Program-made: the position numbers and the translations under genes | Shown: piece after piece, positions 1 to 11,289 of the stretch | Position numbering within the stretch: the first letter of the stretch is position 1 | How the letters are laid out: the number at the start of each line of letters is the position of its first letter | The notes under the pieces: model-generated | Told to the model about the DNA's origin: nothing | Databases searched by the model: none | Seen by the model: the letters and a program-made list of their open reading frames with translations, nothing else | Assembly (NCBI RefSeq): GCF_000165425.1 | Contig: NW_001799013.1 | Coordinates: forward strand, 170,463-234,462 | Origin: Paramecium tetraurelia | Taxonomy: Eukaryota; Ciliophora; Oligohymenophorea; Peniculida; Parameciidae | Reading direction: 5' to 3' | DNA: 64,000 nucleotides

Positions 1-1103
1 AATAAATCGAATAAATTTAATCTATTATAAAAGAAACACTATAAATTATAAAATCTTTCTCTTATTTGAAGTAAAATGAAATTTTATTAAGTCCTCTAGA
101 TATAACTATTTAGGAATAGCCAAAGCATGAATGCGTATTAAATCCTAATCAAAATCAATTCACATTTGAACTCATGTAATAAAATTCAATTAAGTAGAAA
201 GAATGGTGTCGTGTAATTGCTTTTAATAAAGATAATTTAATAGTGGCAGTTGGATGTCATAAGAATATTAAAATTTTCTCTCATATTTAGGGGTAGCTGA
301 AACCTATATAATCGTTAAGTGAGCATGCAAATTCTGTTTTGACATTAAGTTTTATGAAAAATTCAAATAATTTAGTTTCCGGAAGTCTGGATAATTTAAT
401 AATAATATGGTAGATTAATGAATATAATTAATGGGATTGTAAATAAAAATTGAATGGACAATCAGGTAGTGTTTTTTGTTTATTGTTGAGTAATGATGAT
501 GATCTAATTATATCAAGTGGTGATAATTCAATCAAATTTTGGACGAAATAGAAATAATGGTCTTGCTCATAAACAATAACTTAGCATACTAAAAGCGTTT
601 ATTCATTAAATTTAAATCAAACATAAAATAAATTGATTTCTTGTTCAGCTGATTCATTAATTTTGGTAATTGTATAGAGAACGTTGGATAAAAAATGGGA
701 TGTTTTATAAAAGATAAAGGCAGATTAATACGGATATAGATTATGTTTTATCAATGATAACATTTTTACATTCTAACCTTATTGTAAAGAGTTTATGCAT
801 GTGTATGAAATGGATTGTAATTCCCAATAGTATAGGAAGACAAAGGAAATTATTGTAAATTGTGGTTCAAAAGATGATTGTTAATTCCAATAATAATACA
901 TTGATTCAAAAGGTATATTGGTAAATAAGAATGGGAATAATATTATTTTATTGAGAAAGTTGGAAAATGATGGCTTTATTGTTGAGTAATCTATCGAATT
1001 TCAAAAATATAATATTTTTGGATAAGTAAGTAATGATGGAGAGTATTTGATTACTTGGGATGAGATATCAAAGGAGATTCAGATAAGATAGTATAAGGAA
1101 TGA
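1..1103 (+). CDS. WD40-repeat protein, 3' part
   Basis: Open from the left edge (codons start at base 3) to the TGA at 1101-1103, without introns; the 5' end lies outside the window. TAA/TAG are read as Gln. From about residue 65 there are WD40 blades: VIAFNKDNLIVAVGCHKNIK, then SGSLDNLIIIWQ, ISSGDNSIKFW and a further SCSADSLILVI. WD40 propellers are binding platforms and no partner can be inferred. The segment before the blades is Gln/Glu-rich, as in the two other WD40 genes of the window (6333-7817 and the minus-strand gene at 32589-34091), which have a helical region before the propeller. The three probably belong to one ciliate family, but this is inferred from layout and not from an alignment. 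Confidence 0.85.
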
Positions 1104-1616
1104 ATAGTGAGATAAATAATTAATTTGAAAGATTTAAGAATTAATTCTTAATATTATTATTTTAATATATTGATGTATCATACTATTTATCAATTGAACA
1201 GAATTATGGAATTATAAGATTTTGTTTGGTTTCTAGTGGATAACAAATTTCTTTAAAATGTTTGATTTTGATATTAGCAGGATTACTATTTACTGAGATA
1301 TATATTTGCAAAAATTATAATTTTAAACTATATTTGAAGATTTATTAGTGTAATCATATTATTAATTGTGTACTCTGTTGTTTAATTTTTCCTAATAAAT
1401 TACTAGAAGATTTGAAAATATCTTTAAAATACTCATCGCACTGCGATTATGCTAATTGATAACTCATAAACTATTAGAATGACACAATAATCAATTCTAC
1501 GTTAAAACATGTGTTATTCAAAGGATTCAAACTAAAAATTAAAATTTTTAAGCCAATTATCAATCAGAAACGTTTGAGAACTTCATTCACAATATTTGGT
1601 GAATTAAAGCAAATTG
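1104..1616. other. intergenic, no supported gene
   Basis: AT-rich sequence between the WD40 stop and the next open frame. A frame at about 1490-1647 is open and looks weakly coding (KIKIFKPIINQK, then FGELKQIDEIY). It ends in two adjacent TGA codons and is not in phase with the downstream frame, and I found no 20-35 nt GT..AG intron that joins them. It could be the damaged 5' end of the relic that follows. Confidence 0.4.
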
Positions 1617-2910
1617 ATGAAATATATCTAACTTTTATATTCACAAAATGATGATACTATAAGGTTTAATGATATTGGTCTACTTAATTTAATTTTTATC
1701 AACAATATTGAATTTTCTAAAATGAAGCATGAAAGTTAAACCTACAATTAAATTATTTAATATAACAAGAGTGAATTTTTGCTGATCAATAATCAAACTA
1801 TCTTAAAATATGATTGTATTTTTGATGCATAATATAACTTTGGGCCATATAATTCATGTGTTGCCTCGACATCATAAGATGAAATGATTTATGCTTTATG
1901 TCAAGTTAATTCGAACTATTAAATAATCAGTATCAATTTCTCAAATCCCACATATAACAATAATTTATATCCAAATCTAATTGTGAGTTTACCAAATTAA
2001 AGTTTTAGAGAAAATGCTTGGTTAAGAATATAAAATAATCAGCTTTATATTTGGAACGATGAGAACCATAATAATGGAGTTCATATGTATTTTATTAACT
2101 AAAGACAAGAATAGCAGGGTTAATTTATATGCATAAGTGCTTCATTTGGATTCTAGACACACCAAATTTAGATGGGTAATAGCTTCATAATAAATTATAT
2201 GTATTTTAAACCAATTCATAAAGATTAACTATATTACAAATTTGCTAAGATAGATAATCAGTCAATATTTACACATAGGGATGAAAACTCTATCCTTTTA
2301 GAAAGCATTACCCATCAATATTTTTCATTTGACACAATACCTATGATTTTTAGAAAAAATAAAGAAATTATTTTAATGATTTCAAATTCTAACTTTAATT
2401 TAATCGTACATTCCTTTGGTAATTAACTGAAAAATCCAATTAAACACATATGATTACTCTATATAATATCTCTTATTATGAAGATTTTAATGTTGAGAAT
2501 ATTAGTTTTTAAACTCCACTCCTTTTTATAGGTGGATATCTTTTTACACTTAATTAGACTTTGGTTAATGCGTTCTCATTCGTAGCATAAAATAATTCAT
2601 TTGGAAACATATTAATTCTGTTGAATAATGGCAGCACTTTAGAATTCTCACTTAATATATTCTCTCTAAAAATAGATTTAACCAAAGTTACAAAAGAGAT
2701 ATACCAATAAATTTATAAGCTTATAATTACTACAACTCAAATTCAGCTTATATTATATTGAAATTTCAAAAAATGCATTTATTTGAAAGTACATCATTTT
2801 ACATTTTGCTTGGAATTACTATAATTGTATTAGTAACTTCATATTTAGTATGCTCTGCTTATTAAAGTAGTAACATATATGGAGAAGAAGATTCAGATGA
2901 TGAATTATGA
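1617..2910 (+). pseudogene. one-pass membrane protein, broken frame
   Basis: Three successive frames look coding but do not connect. The first runs from ATG 1617 to a TGA at about 2451 (for example ENAWLRIQNNQLYIWNDENH). The second covers about 2447-2761 and ends in TGA (YEDFNVENISFQTPLLFIGG, later ILILLNNGSTLEFSLNIF). The third ends at TGA 2908-2910 with a clear transmembrane helix, FYILLGITIIVLVTSYLVC, and an acidic tail EEDSDDEL. The layout is a long presumed extracellular region, one C-terminal helix and a short acidic cytoplasmic end. No short GT..AG intron bridges the first two frames, since no AG occurs between about 2365 and 2480. I therefore call it a relic, or an intact gene with indel errors in the assembly. 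I do not recognise the family. Confidence 0.5.
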
Positions 2911-3019
2911 ATATCATATAAAATTTTTAATATAAAATTATAAATTGTTAAAAGATATTTTTGATATTAAATAAAATAAAATTTCTTGAAAATATAGGAT
3001 TTAATAAGAAATATTCTAA

Positions 3020-3575
3020 AGATTATATTTAATTAACTCACGGACATTTTGAAACAATAAAATAATAGGAAAATAATCATCCAATTTGCTTTTAACTTTA
3101 TTACATTAATGATAATAAAGGAATTTTATTGTGCAAATTTAGTATCATTAAATATTTTAGACTTTTTGGAACCAATGGTAATTAAAATGAAATAAAACTT
3201 TGATTCGCAAATGAAGTAGTTTTTCAACAATAGAATTTTCTGAATCAATAAAGATTTAATTGTAATTGACTGATGAGCCATTTGAACACTTCACTTCAAT
3301 TTATTTATCATTTAAATATATTTTATAATACAGAATTCCAATTGTAATTTAAGTTCTACTAAATACAATCCTTGAAATTTAATTAAACCACCTAAAATGT
3401 GTATTTAGTTACAATAGGATCACAATTAGATTTTACATCAAAATTTATTAATTAATCCAAACTTGATTTTTTCAAATATAGTATTACATTATAAATTATC
3501 ATTCTTAGTATTATAATATCATTGTAGTTATTTGGTTTTGACATATTAATTAAAATTAAAAAAAAATAAATTAAT
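3020..3575 (+). pseudogene. second relic of the same membrane-protein type
   Basis: Another chain of coding-like pieces: YINDNKGILLCKFSIIKYF and FRLFGTNGNQNEIK, a TGA, FANEVVFQQQNFLNQQ, another TGA, then a long open piece ending in IGSQLDFTSKFINQSK and a hydrophobic ITLQIIILSIIISLQLFGF followed by basic residues. The order matches the gene just upstream: a long domain, a patch resembling NNGSTLEFSLNIF, then one membrane helix. It looks like a tandem duplicate that has decayed further. The boundaries are approximate and I do not recognise the family. Confidence 0.4.
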
Positions 3576-3818
3576 TATAATGTAAAGTAGTCTTGTTCTA
3601 CTGTTCTCTAATAATCTAAATATTATTATCAATTTTAGTTTTGAAATTAACATATTCAGATCAAATTAGGATTATAATTTTTGATTAACAAGTAGAATTT
3701 AATGAGTATTTAAAACAAATGTTTGTAAATGTGTACGTGTGTTATACTAAATTATGTATTCATATTCATTAATATTAAGAGGGCAATTATAATAAATATT
3801 AATAAATAAAAAGATACA

Positions 3819-5050
3819 ATGGATAAAGAGAGAAAGGAAGAAGGCTAAGTATTAAAAGAAAAGTCCAATGCATATTATTGGAAAGGTGGATTATCGATAT
3901 ACGTTAGGGAATTCTTTACAAAAATTTGAAAGATTTGAAGAAGCTTTAGAGGCCTATGAAGAAGCAATTTGCGCACTACCAACAAATGTTGACGCAATTA
4001 ATGGCAAAGGTGGAGATCTATATCTATCAATAGGATTTGTTTTAGATATTTTGGGTTAACATGAGAAAGCTATTGTAGAATACACAAAAGCAATTGAAAT
4101 TGATCCAAAATTTATTCTTGCTTATAACAATAGAGGTACTTATTTATGAATATTATATAGGATTGGCTTATGATAAGATGTCTAATTATCATAAGGCCAT
4201 TGAGGAGTACACAAAAGTATTTACAATTGATAAATAATACTATACATCATATTTCAATCGAGGTGCATATTCATAATTATGAAATAGCTATTGCCTATTA
4301 TAAATTAAAAAATTATGATAGAGCTGTTGAAGATTTCTCAACTGTGATTGAGATTAATCCAGAATATTATATGGCATATTATCACAGAGGTAATTCTAAG
4401 AATATTATAATAAGGTGAGATTTATGAGTTGTAGAATAAAATGGATTAAGCTTCGAAGGATTACGTAAGAGCTTCTTAGCTTGAACCATGTTTAACCATT
4501 CCATATCCACAATTCAGTTCTAAATATTAATCTTATTCATTAGAAAAAATTCCCGAAAAGAGTTCATATGAGACATCATATCAACACTTATCATTAGCCA
4601 TATAGGACTAACCAGACAATATTTTGGCTTATAACAATAGGGGTTAAATTGTTATATTATCAATAGGATTTGTGTTATTTGAAATGAATTAACCACTTGA
4701 AGCTTTAGAAAACTATAACAAGGCAATAGAGATAAAGCCAACAATAGCGACATTATACTACAATAGAGGTGAGAATACAGACTTCATAATTAGGAAATAT
4801 TGCTTATTTTTTAAATCAATTTGAAAAGGCTATTGAGGATTACTCATAGACAATTTTAATTGACCCAAACTATGCCAAAGCATACTGCAATCGAGGTTTT
4901 ATTCGAAATTAATAACAAGGAACTATTTATAAATAGTTAGAAAAATTTGATGAGGCTAAAAAGGATATAGAAATTGCCGTTAAAATTGACCCATAAATAA
5001 CAACAAAAAGTGAATATAAAGAATTAATAAATAGGGAATTTTTCATTTGA
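3819..5050 (+). CDS. TPR protein with one intron per repeat
   Basis: ATG at 3819-3821 (MDKERKEEGQVLKEKS) and TGA at 5048-5050 give about 345 residues after removing eight introns. The protein is a string of 34-residue tetratricopeptide repeats, for example FERFEEALEAYEEAICALP, then HEKAIVEYTKAIEIDPKF and FDEAKKDIEIAVKIDP, with the recurrent AYNNRG ending. TPRs form a helical scaffold for protein binding. Introns lie at 3886-3907, 4010-4033, 4136-4160, 4263-4287, 4390-4414, 4643-4666, 4769-4793 and 4896-4919. From the second on, each falls after the first base of the codon that follows the Asn-Arg (or equivalent) at the repeat end, usually Gly. The starts are 126-127 bp apart, with one gap of 253 bp. 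TPR sequence and two more introns with the same spacing continue beyond the stop, so the original gene was longer. Confidence 0.75.
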
Positions 5051-5942
5051 CTTGAGCCTTTTTGCTCTGCCAAAAAATCCCATTAGTTATTATTAAATTA
5101 ATATTACTAGTACAAAATATTGAAAAAGCTGTTGAGGCTTTCACTGGTGCAATTGAATTATCCCCATAAATGACATAAGCATATTAATAAAGAGGTGAAC
5201 ATTATTAACCTATCAATAGGAATAGCATATTTCATTTTGAAATAATATGAGGAATCCCTTAAAGACTTTTCTCAAGTGCTCTTACTCGAACCAAACAATA
5301 AAGAAGTACATTTTTAAATAGGTGATGATTTGCATCTTATAGTTAGGATGTGTTATTGTTTATTAATTAGTGCATAGTGCTGCCTCCTGATTTATTATGA
5401 TTATCATTATAAATTTCATATTGATTGTTATATTTTATTCTCGCTCCCTGTTTCATTATTGTCCTTATCCCATTTCTTGTTCTTTGCTCTTTATTATCTA
5501 ATGACCTTATTTCTTATCAAAATTTATAAGGAGGAACTTATGACAGTAAACTCACTATTTATTATAAATTATTGATATTTTAAAAATTGATAGAATTTTT
5601 GATCAGCATAAAATAGTTAAATATCAATAAATAAGAAACAAATTTGAGTAAAGCCTAGTTTAAACCAATTAAATTTAGAATTAATGCACAAAAATCATTA
5701 AAATCTATGAAATTGAAAACTCAATTTTATCAGAAGCAACTTCGATGACAAGTAAATATTTGTATTCAAAATAGGATTTATAACTTTATTTAGAGGTTTT
5801 ATAAATTATTGTGTAAATCTCAATTTTTTACAAATAGGTTGTCTCAGGAGCGCTTGATAAATCGAACTTTGAGTCAGCATCATTAATGGCAAACTCATCT
5901 CCCTATTTAATTATTAGGGATGAGTAATACAGATCCATTTGA
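5051..5942 (+). pseudogene. broken continuation of the TPR gene
   Basis: After the TGA at 5050 a further TPR is readable (NIEKAVEAFTGAIELSP, then YEESLKDFSQVLLLEP). Its introns at 5195-5219 and 5322-5346 sit at the same repeat position and spacing as those upstream. About 70 bp between 5040 and 5110 do not fit the repeat, and the frame stops again near 5400. From about 5545 to the TGA at 5940-5942 an open stretch (SKYLYSKQDLQLYLEVL, then VVSGALDKSNFESASLMANS) looks like the C-terminal domain that follows TPRs in many ciliate proteins; that likeness is from memory of the family. I read the whole as the 3' half of the TPR gene, interrupted by an insertion or by decay. Confidence 0.45.
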
Positions 5943-6332
5943 ATCAGATATATTTACAATTAAATGAAATTAATTTAATAATTTTAGGATTGTAAGCTAA
6001 ATTGGTTTAATGATACTTTTTTACTTTTTATTATTATATTAATGATAGTATCAATATTGTTGAAATTATATATTTATAAATAATGATACATATATATAAC
6101 ATAATAATTCTTAATTATAACTATGAACTTTACAAAGATGATAAATAATAATAATACATTATAGTAATATACAACAAAAGACAATCCTTTTTGTACAACC
6201 CTTCTTCAATTATTATTGAAAAATGATTAGACTTTAAATTTCAATATTTTTAAGATTTAATTACATTAAAATGCCTATTTAATGGTTTTGCTGATTATAA
6301 ATATTAATAATTTAAAAATCAATAAAAAAAAA
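5943..6332. other. intergenic, nothing seen
   Basis: About 390 bp, strongly AT-rich, with poly-A and poly-T runs. No coding stretch, structured repeat or RNA gene is evident. It presumably holds the 3' end of the TPR transcript and the promoter of the WD40 gene that follows. Confidence 0.5.
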
Positions 6333-7817
6333 ATGAAGAATAATTTCAATTAAAATTTAGACAAAAAATATGACTCTCGGTTATTGCGAGTGAGGGAGAA
6401 AGGTCAGAAAGCTGCAATAAAAATTGAACTTTTATCGGATGACATTAACATTAATCAATAGGTAAGTGTGCATTAAGAAATATATGATGTTATTGCATAG
6501 ACTACGAAATGGACTGAACAATTAAACATACAATTTCTACTACTAAAAACGGCATTACTGCGAAAATTGGATGAAGCCTTATAATATGGTAAATAATGGT
6601 AAGCAAGTATTATAGAAATGTAGATATAAATCGAAAAGGACAAGATTGAAATTCAGAGACAACAGCAGATTGCAAAACAAGATTATAAGGAGAAAATTCT
6701 ACACATTAATACATCTTTCTTACAAAAAATAATAAAAGCCTTCGAAAATTTGTGGAAAGAAATAGAAGAAAATAAAATTGATGTGGTTTTTAAAGATTTT
6801 AATATTTACTTATAACAGATATAGAAAAACGACACTAGTAAAGAAGAATACAAATTAATTAATTAATTTGATTAAAAGGAAATCTGTTATAGCATAGCAT
6901 TTGATCGGTAAAGGAATATCATGGTTAGCGGTGCACAGGATGGGATCAAGATATGGAGATTCCAGGATGGAAAGAAAATAGAGTGTATATAATAGATTAA
7001 AGGAGATAGTGAAATAGATTATGCAACTTGTTTAGTTTTCAGCCAAAAAGCTGATTTTTTTATATCAGGTAGCTTTGATTCATCTATTAAACTATACTAC
7101 AATTAGAATGATAAATGGCTAAAGTAGACTTGTAAAACATCCCACAGCGGTCTCGTAACTTGTGTAATTTTAACTAATTAAGAGGATTAATTAATATCTT
7201 GCAGTTAGGATTTATCTATTTTTATTTGGAAAGTAAACCTTACTTATAAATCTATCTAATTTGATTAGTAATTGAAAAGACACGAAAAAGTTGTCCTTAG
7301 TCTCTGTATCAATCAATCGGATACTGAGTTCGTGTCGACAGGCTAAGATTAAAAGATTATTATCTGGAAAAAAGATGCTAATAAGAAATGGATTTTTGAT
7401 TAATTGATATATCATTCACACTCTGATTTTGGATGTAGAGTTTCTTATATTACAGATGACGTTATTGTTTGGCAATAAAGCAATCAGCGATATATTCATT
7501 TCTATTAATTAAAAAATGGCATGTATGTTAAAAAGTAGTCAATCCAATTTCCATAGTCAGAAAGTTAAACTGAAAACTTTTAGTTCTTATTCCCAACTAT
7601 ATATCATAGAAAAAAATAAGTCTTAATTCAAAAGGTCAACAAAAAAATCTATTTTATTCGTTTTGATGACGGAACTTAATAATATAAAGTTGACTCTAGT
7701 ACTATCTCATGCTCCAGTAGTGCTGTTTTTGGTAATTTGACCTAAGATGGCAAATATTTAGTCATTTGGGATTCTTTTTTGAAATAATTTTCAGTTTATG
7801 AATTATTTTATGAATGA
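6333..7817 (+). CDS. coiled-coil WD40 protein, 494 aa
   Basis: An uninterrupted frame from ATG 6333 to TGA 7815-7817, with no intron needed. Residues 1 to about 170 are helical and charged (KIEIQRQQQIAKQDYKEKIL, then FENLWKEIEENKIDVVF), followed by a propeller of WD40 repeats: SGAQDGIKIWRF, SGSFDSSIKLYY, SCSQDLSIFIWK, STGQDQKIIIWKK and later YLVIWDSFLKQF. Layout and size match the minus-strand gene at 32589-34091, but this copy has no N-terminal Cys/His motif from its first ATG. An upstream exon could still supply it. It is probably a scaffold protein; partner and process are unknown. The coding call is strong because the frame is open for almost 500 codons only when TAA/TAG are Gln. Confidence 0.88.
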
Positions 7818-9034
7818 AACAACATAATATTCCTAATATATGTTATTTAGTTATGAATTAGTAAACAAATTTATAGTCACTACTTAAATTTGATAGCCTT
7901 CTGCATTAATATAATATTTCATCTTACAATGCAATTTTAATATTATTTATTGACTGTAATAGAATTACAAATTTTAATTTCTAATTCTAATGAAAATATC
8001 CTTAAAAACATCTGCATAAGTTAGAATCGAGATCCAAATTAAAAAAGTCAAAGAATTCTATAAAATCATCAAGATCGATAAAACATATAGTTTTTAGAAT
8101 TATAACTTTTAATGTAATAGAATTGTCTAATATTATTTGTAGAATATATGAATTATGTAATTTTTTGCTAAGAGTAGGCTGAATGATTCTGATTGATTTG
8201 AACATATTTGAAGCTAATAATTTAATTCTAGGGTAACTGTTAAATTTGAAAATATAAATAACAACTCACTATACTTATTTTGAGGGCTGTTCCATAAATA
8301 TTTGTAAATCAAATGCTATTTAAAGAAAAAGGTGGTTATAATGATAGAATACTAAGAAATTTAAATTGAATTAAAAGATACTAGATCAACCAGGGTTGGC
8401 ATATTTTTAGTAATAAAGATTATTAATTTAAAGTAATCAAGAATAAATAATTAATTCCAGACTCAAAACTTAGGAACTAGGCGCTACATTCCTTTATGAA
8501 ATAAGGAAAGCAAACCAATTAGTTATTGATCTTTATAATTTATGAATATAAGTTTATTAAATCTGAAATATAATATCATTCATTAAATATCACTTTAATA
8601 ACTGAATTCCAAAAATCATTACTCAATTGTATTTGATAATTGAAGCTGATCATAAAAATAAATACATTTCTATGAAAATTTATATCTCCAAACATAATTT
8701 AACGTGTACATTGCTATTTAATAATTACATTATGAAATTGGAAGGTGCCTTGGATTTAGATTAATAGTGAAAACATTAAAGTTAAATAAGTATAATAAAA
8801 CCATTTCAAAAAAATATTGAAATCAAAATATATATGCAATATTTGTCTTCGTCAATGTGAGGAATTTGTAAAATTGAATAATGATTATTATTTTATAAAT
8901 ATGCGAAAGATATGATATGATTACATGAGCAGATTACTTTATTTCTAACACTTATATTTACACGTATCAATTAAAAAATTAAATACAGGATATGACTATG
9001 AAATAGAGGGTTTAAATAAAGAAGAATTTATTAA
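7818..9034. other. unresolved region with short coding-like pieces
   Basis: Short plus-strand stretches look coding but lie in different frames and are separated by TGA: a piece at about 7930-8190, one at about 8230-8340 (HYTYFEGCSINICKSNAI) and one at about 8370-8630 (GWHIFSNKDYQFKVIKNKQL, then NITLITEFQKSLLNC). A fourth, near 8640-8765, contains EADHKNKYISMKIYISKHN. I could not join them with 20-35 nt introns. It is either a decayed gene or a gene whose introns I missed. I do not recognise the family. Confidence 0.3.
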
Positions 9035-10351
9035 TCAAACTATTGTTTTCTTTATTTCAAATAATTTTACTATTTGTACTTCTTAGTTGGAGAGTACTTA
9101 AGAAATCTCGCATTTATCCTCTGCTATGTTGACTAATATTTTTTGATAGGCAACCAATGTTTATACAAGTTCTACAGTATAAATAATCTCTTTGAATATC
9201 CCATTGCACTTGTGTTGAAAATGCTTCGAATTAATATTTAGGCCTGAACCATGATAGAATTCTAATGAGAGAACTTCATTTAGATTGCATAACACATAAA
9301 TAGTTAGAAAGGAAGATTTTTTGTCTTTGTGAATATTGTAATATGATTCTCCTAAATCAGTAATTACATTATCATTCCCTTGCAATTAAGCTTTAAAAGA
9401 ATTTATATAATTAGTTTTGCTATCTACTAATGATTTAATTTTAACCTGCCCAAATTTTGATTGTGTAAATAGGAAAGTAGTTTGATAATCTATAATAATA
9501 GGTTAATGGTCCTATTCTATATTGCAACAACATCCGACTATTTTTATAATAAAATCTACTTGCTGTCATTTCATACCATTAGGAAATCTAATCTTTATGA
9601 AAGATTGTTCTATATCTCAGAAGATTCACTTGATCATACGAGATTCTTAAATATGGTACGAGGAACCAAGATTGTGATCTCAAAGGTAATTTTGAGCCAA
9701 TAAATGCACCATTTATATTTGATTATTGTATATTGTATTATTACAGCATACCCTCTATTCCAAGAACAACCTGATATCCTATACTAGTAAGTGTTCCCGC
9801 TATATCAGTGATTTTAACTGTAAACTTATTTTCTGTAATTTCAGAAACCTTATTATCCTATAAATATTACTTTGATTTCAACATTCGCTGCTCCTGTAGA
9901 TGATACAGAAATCAGAGAGACAAAATAATTTTGAGTATTAGGATTCACAAGATCAAAGCTTTTATCCTGAAAGTCTTTTATATTAAACTAGCTAAAAACT
10001 GATATTCTTGTATCGTCCATTGCAAGCCACCGATAATGAATCCCATTCACTTATCCTTCAGTACATTTAATTCTGAGTGTAAAGTCTAATAAAATTATTC
10101 AATTTACTTTATTCTGTAATAGTTACAATTTCTAAGGAGTAATCAATTGTTGATGTTGGGATATCAAATAATTCAGGTATGAGTATTACTTTTGGAATTC
10201 TTTTAAATGAATCCTAAAATCTTACATCTTAGGTCCTTTCATAACCTCTAAAGCAAGTAAATCCTTTGTTTATAACATTAAAAGATCTAAATGTACCCTC
10301 TTTATATGTAACATATCCCAAAGACATATTAAGAAATAAAAGAAAAATCAT
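9035..10351 (-). CDS. secreted H-type lectin-domain protein
   Basis: ATG at 10351 (minus) starts a short hydrophobic signal-like segment, MIFLLFLNMSLG, and the TGA complements 9035-9037. Three 22-nt introns give 416 residues. The first domain matches the H-type lectin fold: VRFQDSFKRIPKVILIPELF, then VTITEQNFTLRIKC and HYRWLAMDD. That pattern, a beta sandwich ending in a Trp-containing strand, is known from discoidin- and Helix-type lectins that bind carbohydrate. A second, related stretch follows (NYFVSLISVSSTGAANVEI, TSIGYQVVLGIE), then a C-terminal region of about 200 residues with Cys (IGCCCNIEQ) that I cannot assign. A secreted or surface role is inferred from the leader. The second intron would end in AAG instead of the usual TAG, so that junction needs RNA support. 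Confidence 0.7.
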
Positions 10352-10860
10352 TTAGTCGAAAAATTTATAATTTATTTATTGTAACTAATAATTGATTTTA
10401 GTATTATAAATTGCACTACTTCAAACATAATAGGTTTAAGATTTTTCTATTTGTGTTATTTCTTGATCAATATTCATTTTAATCTAGAATATGTTTAGTA
10501 AAACATTTTTTCTAAAGCTTATAAAATAGATGATATTTTAATAAATATTATAAATATATTTAACAGAAAGATTAAAATTAGTAATGTAGATATCATAATT
10601 TTAGATTAAAATAGGATTAACCATAGAATGCTATTTTGCTTAATATTTGTAGCATTGTATAGAACATTAAACATTTTAATATTTAGAAAATTATTTTACT
10701 AATTACCAACATTTAATATGTATTTAAATGATTACTGCAATAAAAAAGGCAAATCAATATTATTTTAAATTAAAAATCTTAAATTATATATTATTTATCT
10801 TAGGTTAGTGACATTGTGTATAATTATTGCCTTTGTTATCATTTTAAATTATACAAATTG
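10352..10860. other. intergenic between divergent genes, nothing seen
   Basis: AT-rich, with long A/T runs and no stretch that looks coding on either strand. It should contain the promoter of the lectin gene (minus) and perhaps that of the plus-strand frame or P450 downstream. No regulatory motif is recognisable. Confidence 0.45.
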
Positions 10861-11285
10861 TTCTAATCAATAAAGCCTTTGAACGAATTTAAAATTCCCA
10901 TACTCCTATATAGATAAATAGTAATTTGAGTGAGTATAATCTTAATAATATCTCGAATTTATTGCCTCTTAAAAAGATCAGAAAATTTTAGAATGAGTTT
11001 CTGAAATCTTTCATTAAGAACTAAAAATGGAGGAATTGCGAATAATTTAAAGAGAAGAGATAACTGTAAAAATACAGGATTATCTTTAATTAGCTTGTTG
11101 TAAATTAGATCTAAATTTTATTTGTCTGTCATTTAAATAGGACAATGGTATTGTTTGTTGAAATGGAAACAAATTTCCTAATATCATTTAAGATCAAATT
11201 TAATTCTGACGAGGAAAATGGTGGACTGATTCTTGAGAAATTCTAACCTGGAAAATTGTATTATTATTATATTAATTAAAAAAAT
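10861..11285 (+). pseudogene. interrupted frame upstream of the P450
   Basis: A plus-strand frame reads LEFIASQKDQKILE, a TGA at 10994-10996, then VSEIFHQELKMEELRIIQRE and EITVKIQDYLQLACC, and stops again near 11161. A shifted frame from about 11143 continues with FVEMETNFLISFKIKFNSDE and ENGGLILEKFQPGKLYYYY, and runs over the start of the P450 to a TGA near 11451. Both halves look coding, but a stop and a frame change interrupt them and no intron of normal size repairs either. It may be a small decayed gene just 5' of the P450. The overlap with the P450 start is probably chance openness. Confidence 0.35.
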
Positions 11286-11289
11286 TTAA

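Noticed and set aside
9161-9703. Frame conflict in the C-terminal half of the lectin gene
   Set aside because: It was caused by misreading bases around 9720; with the correct sequence and a 22-nt intron the gene stays in one frame to 9035.
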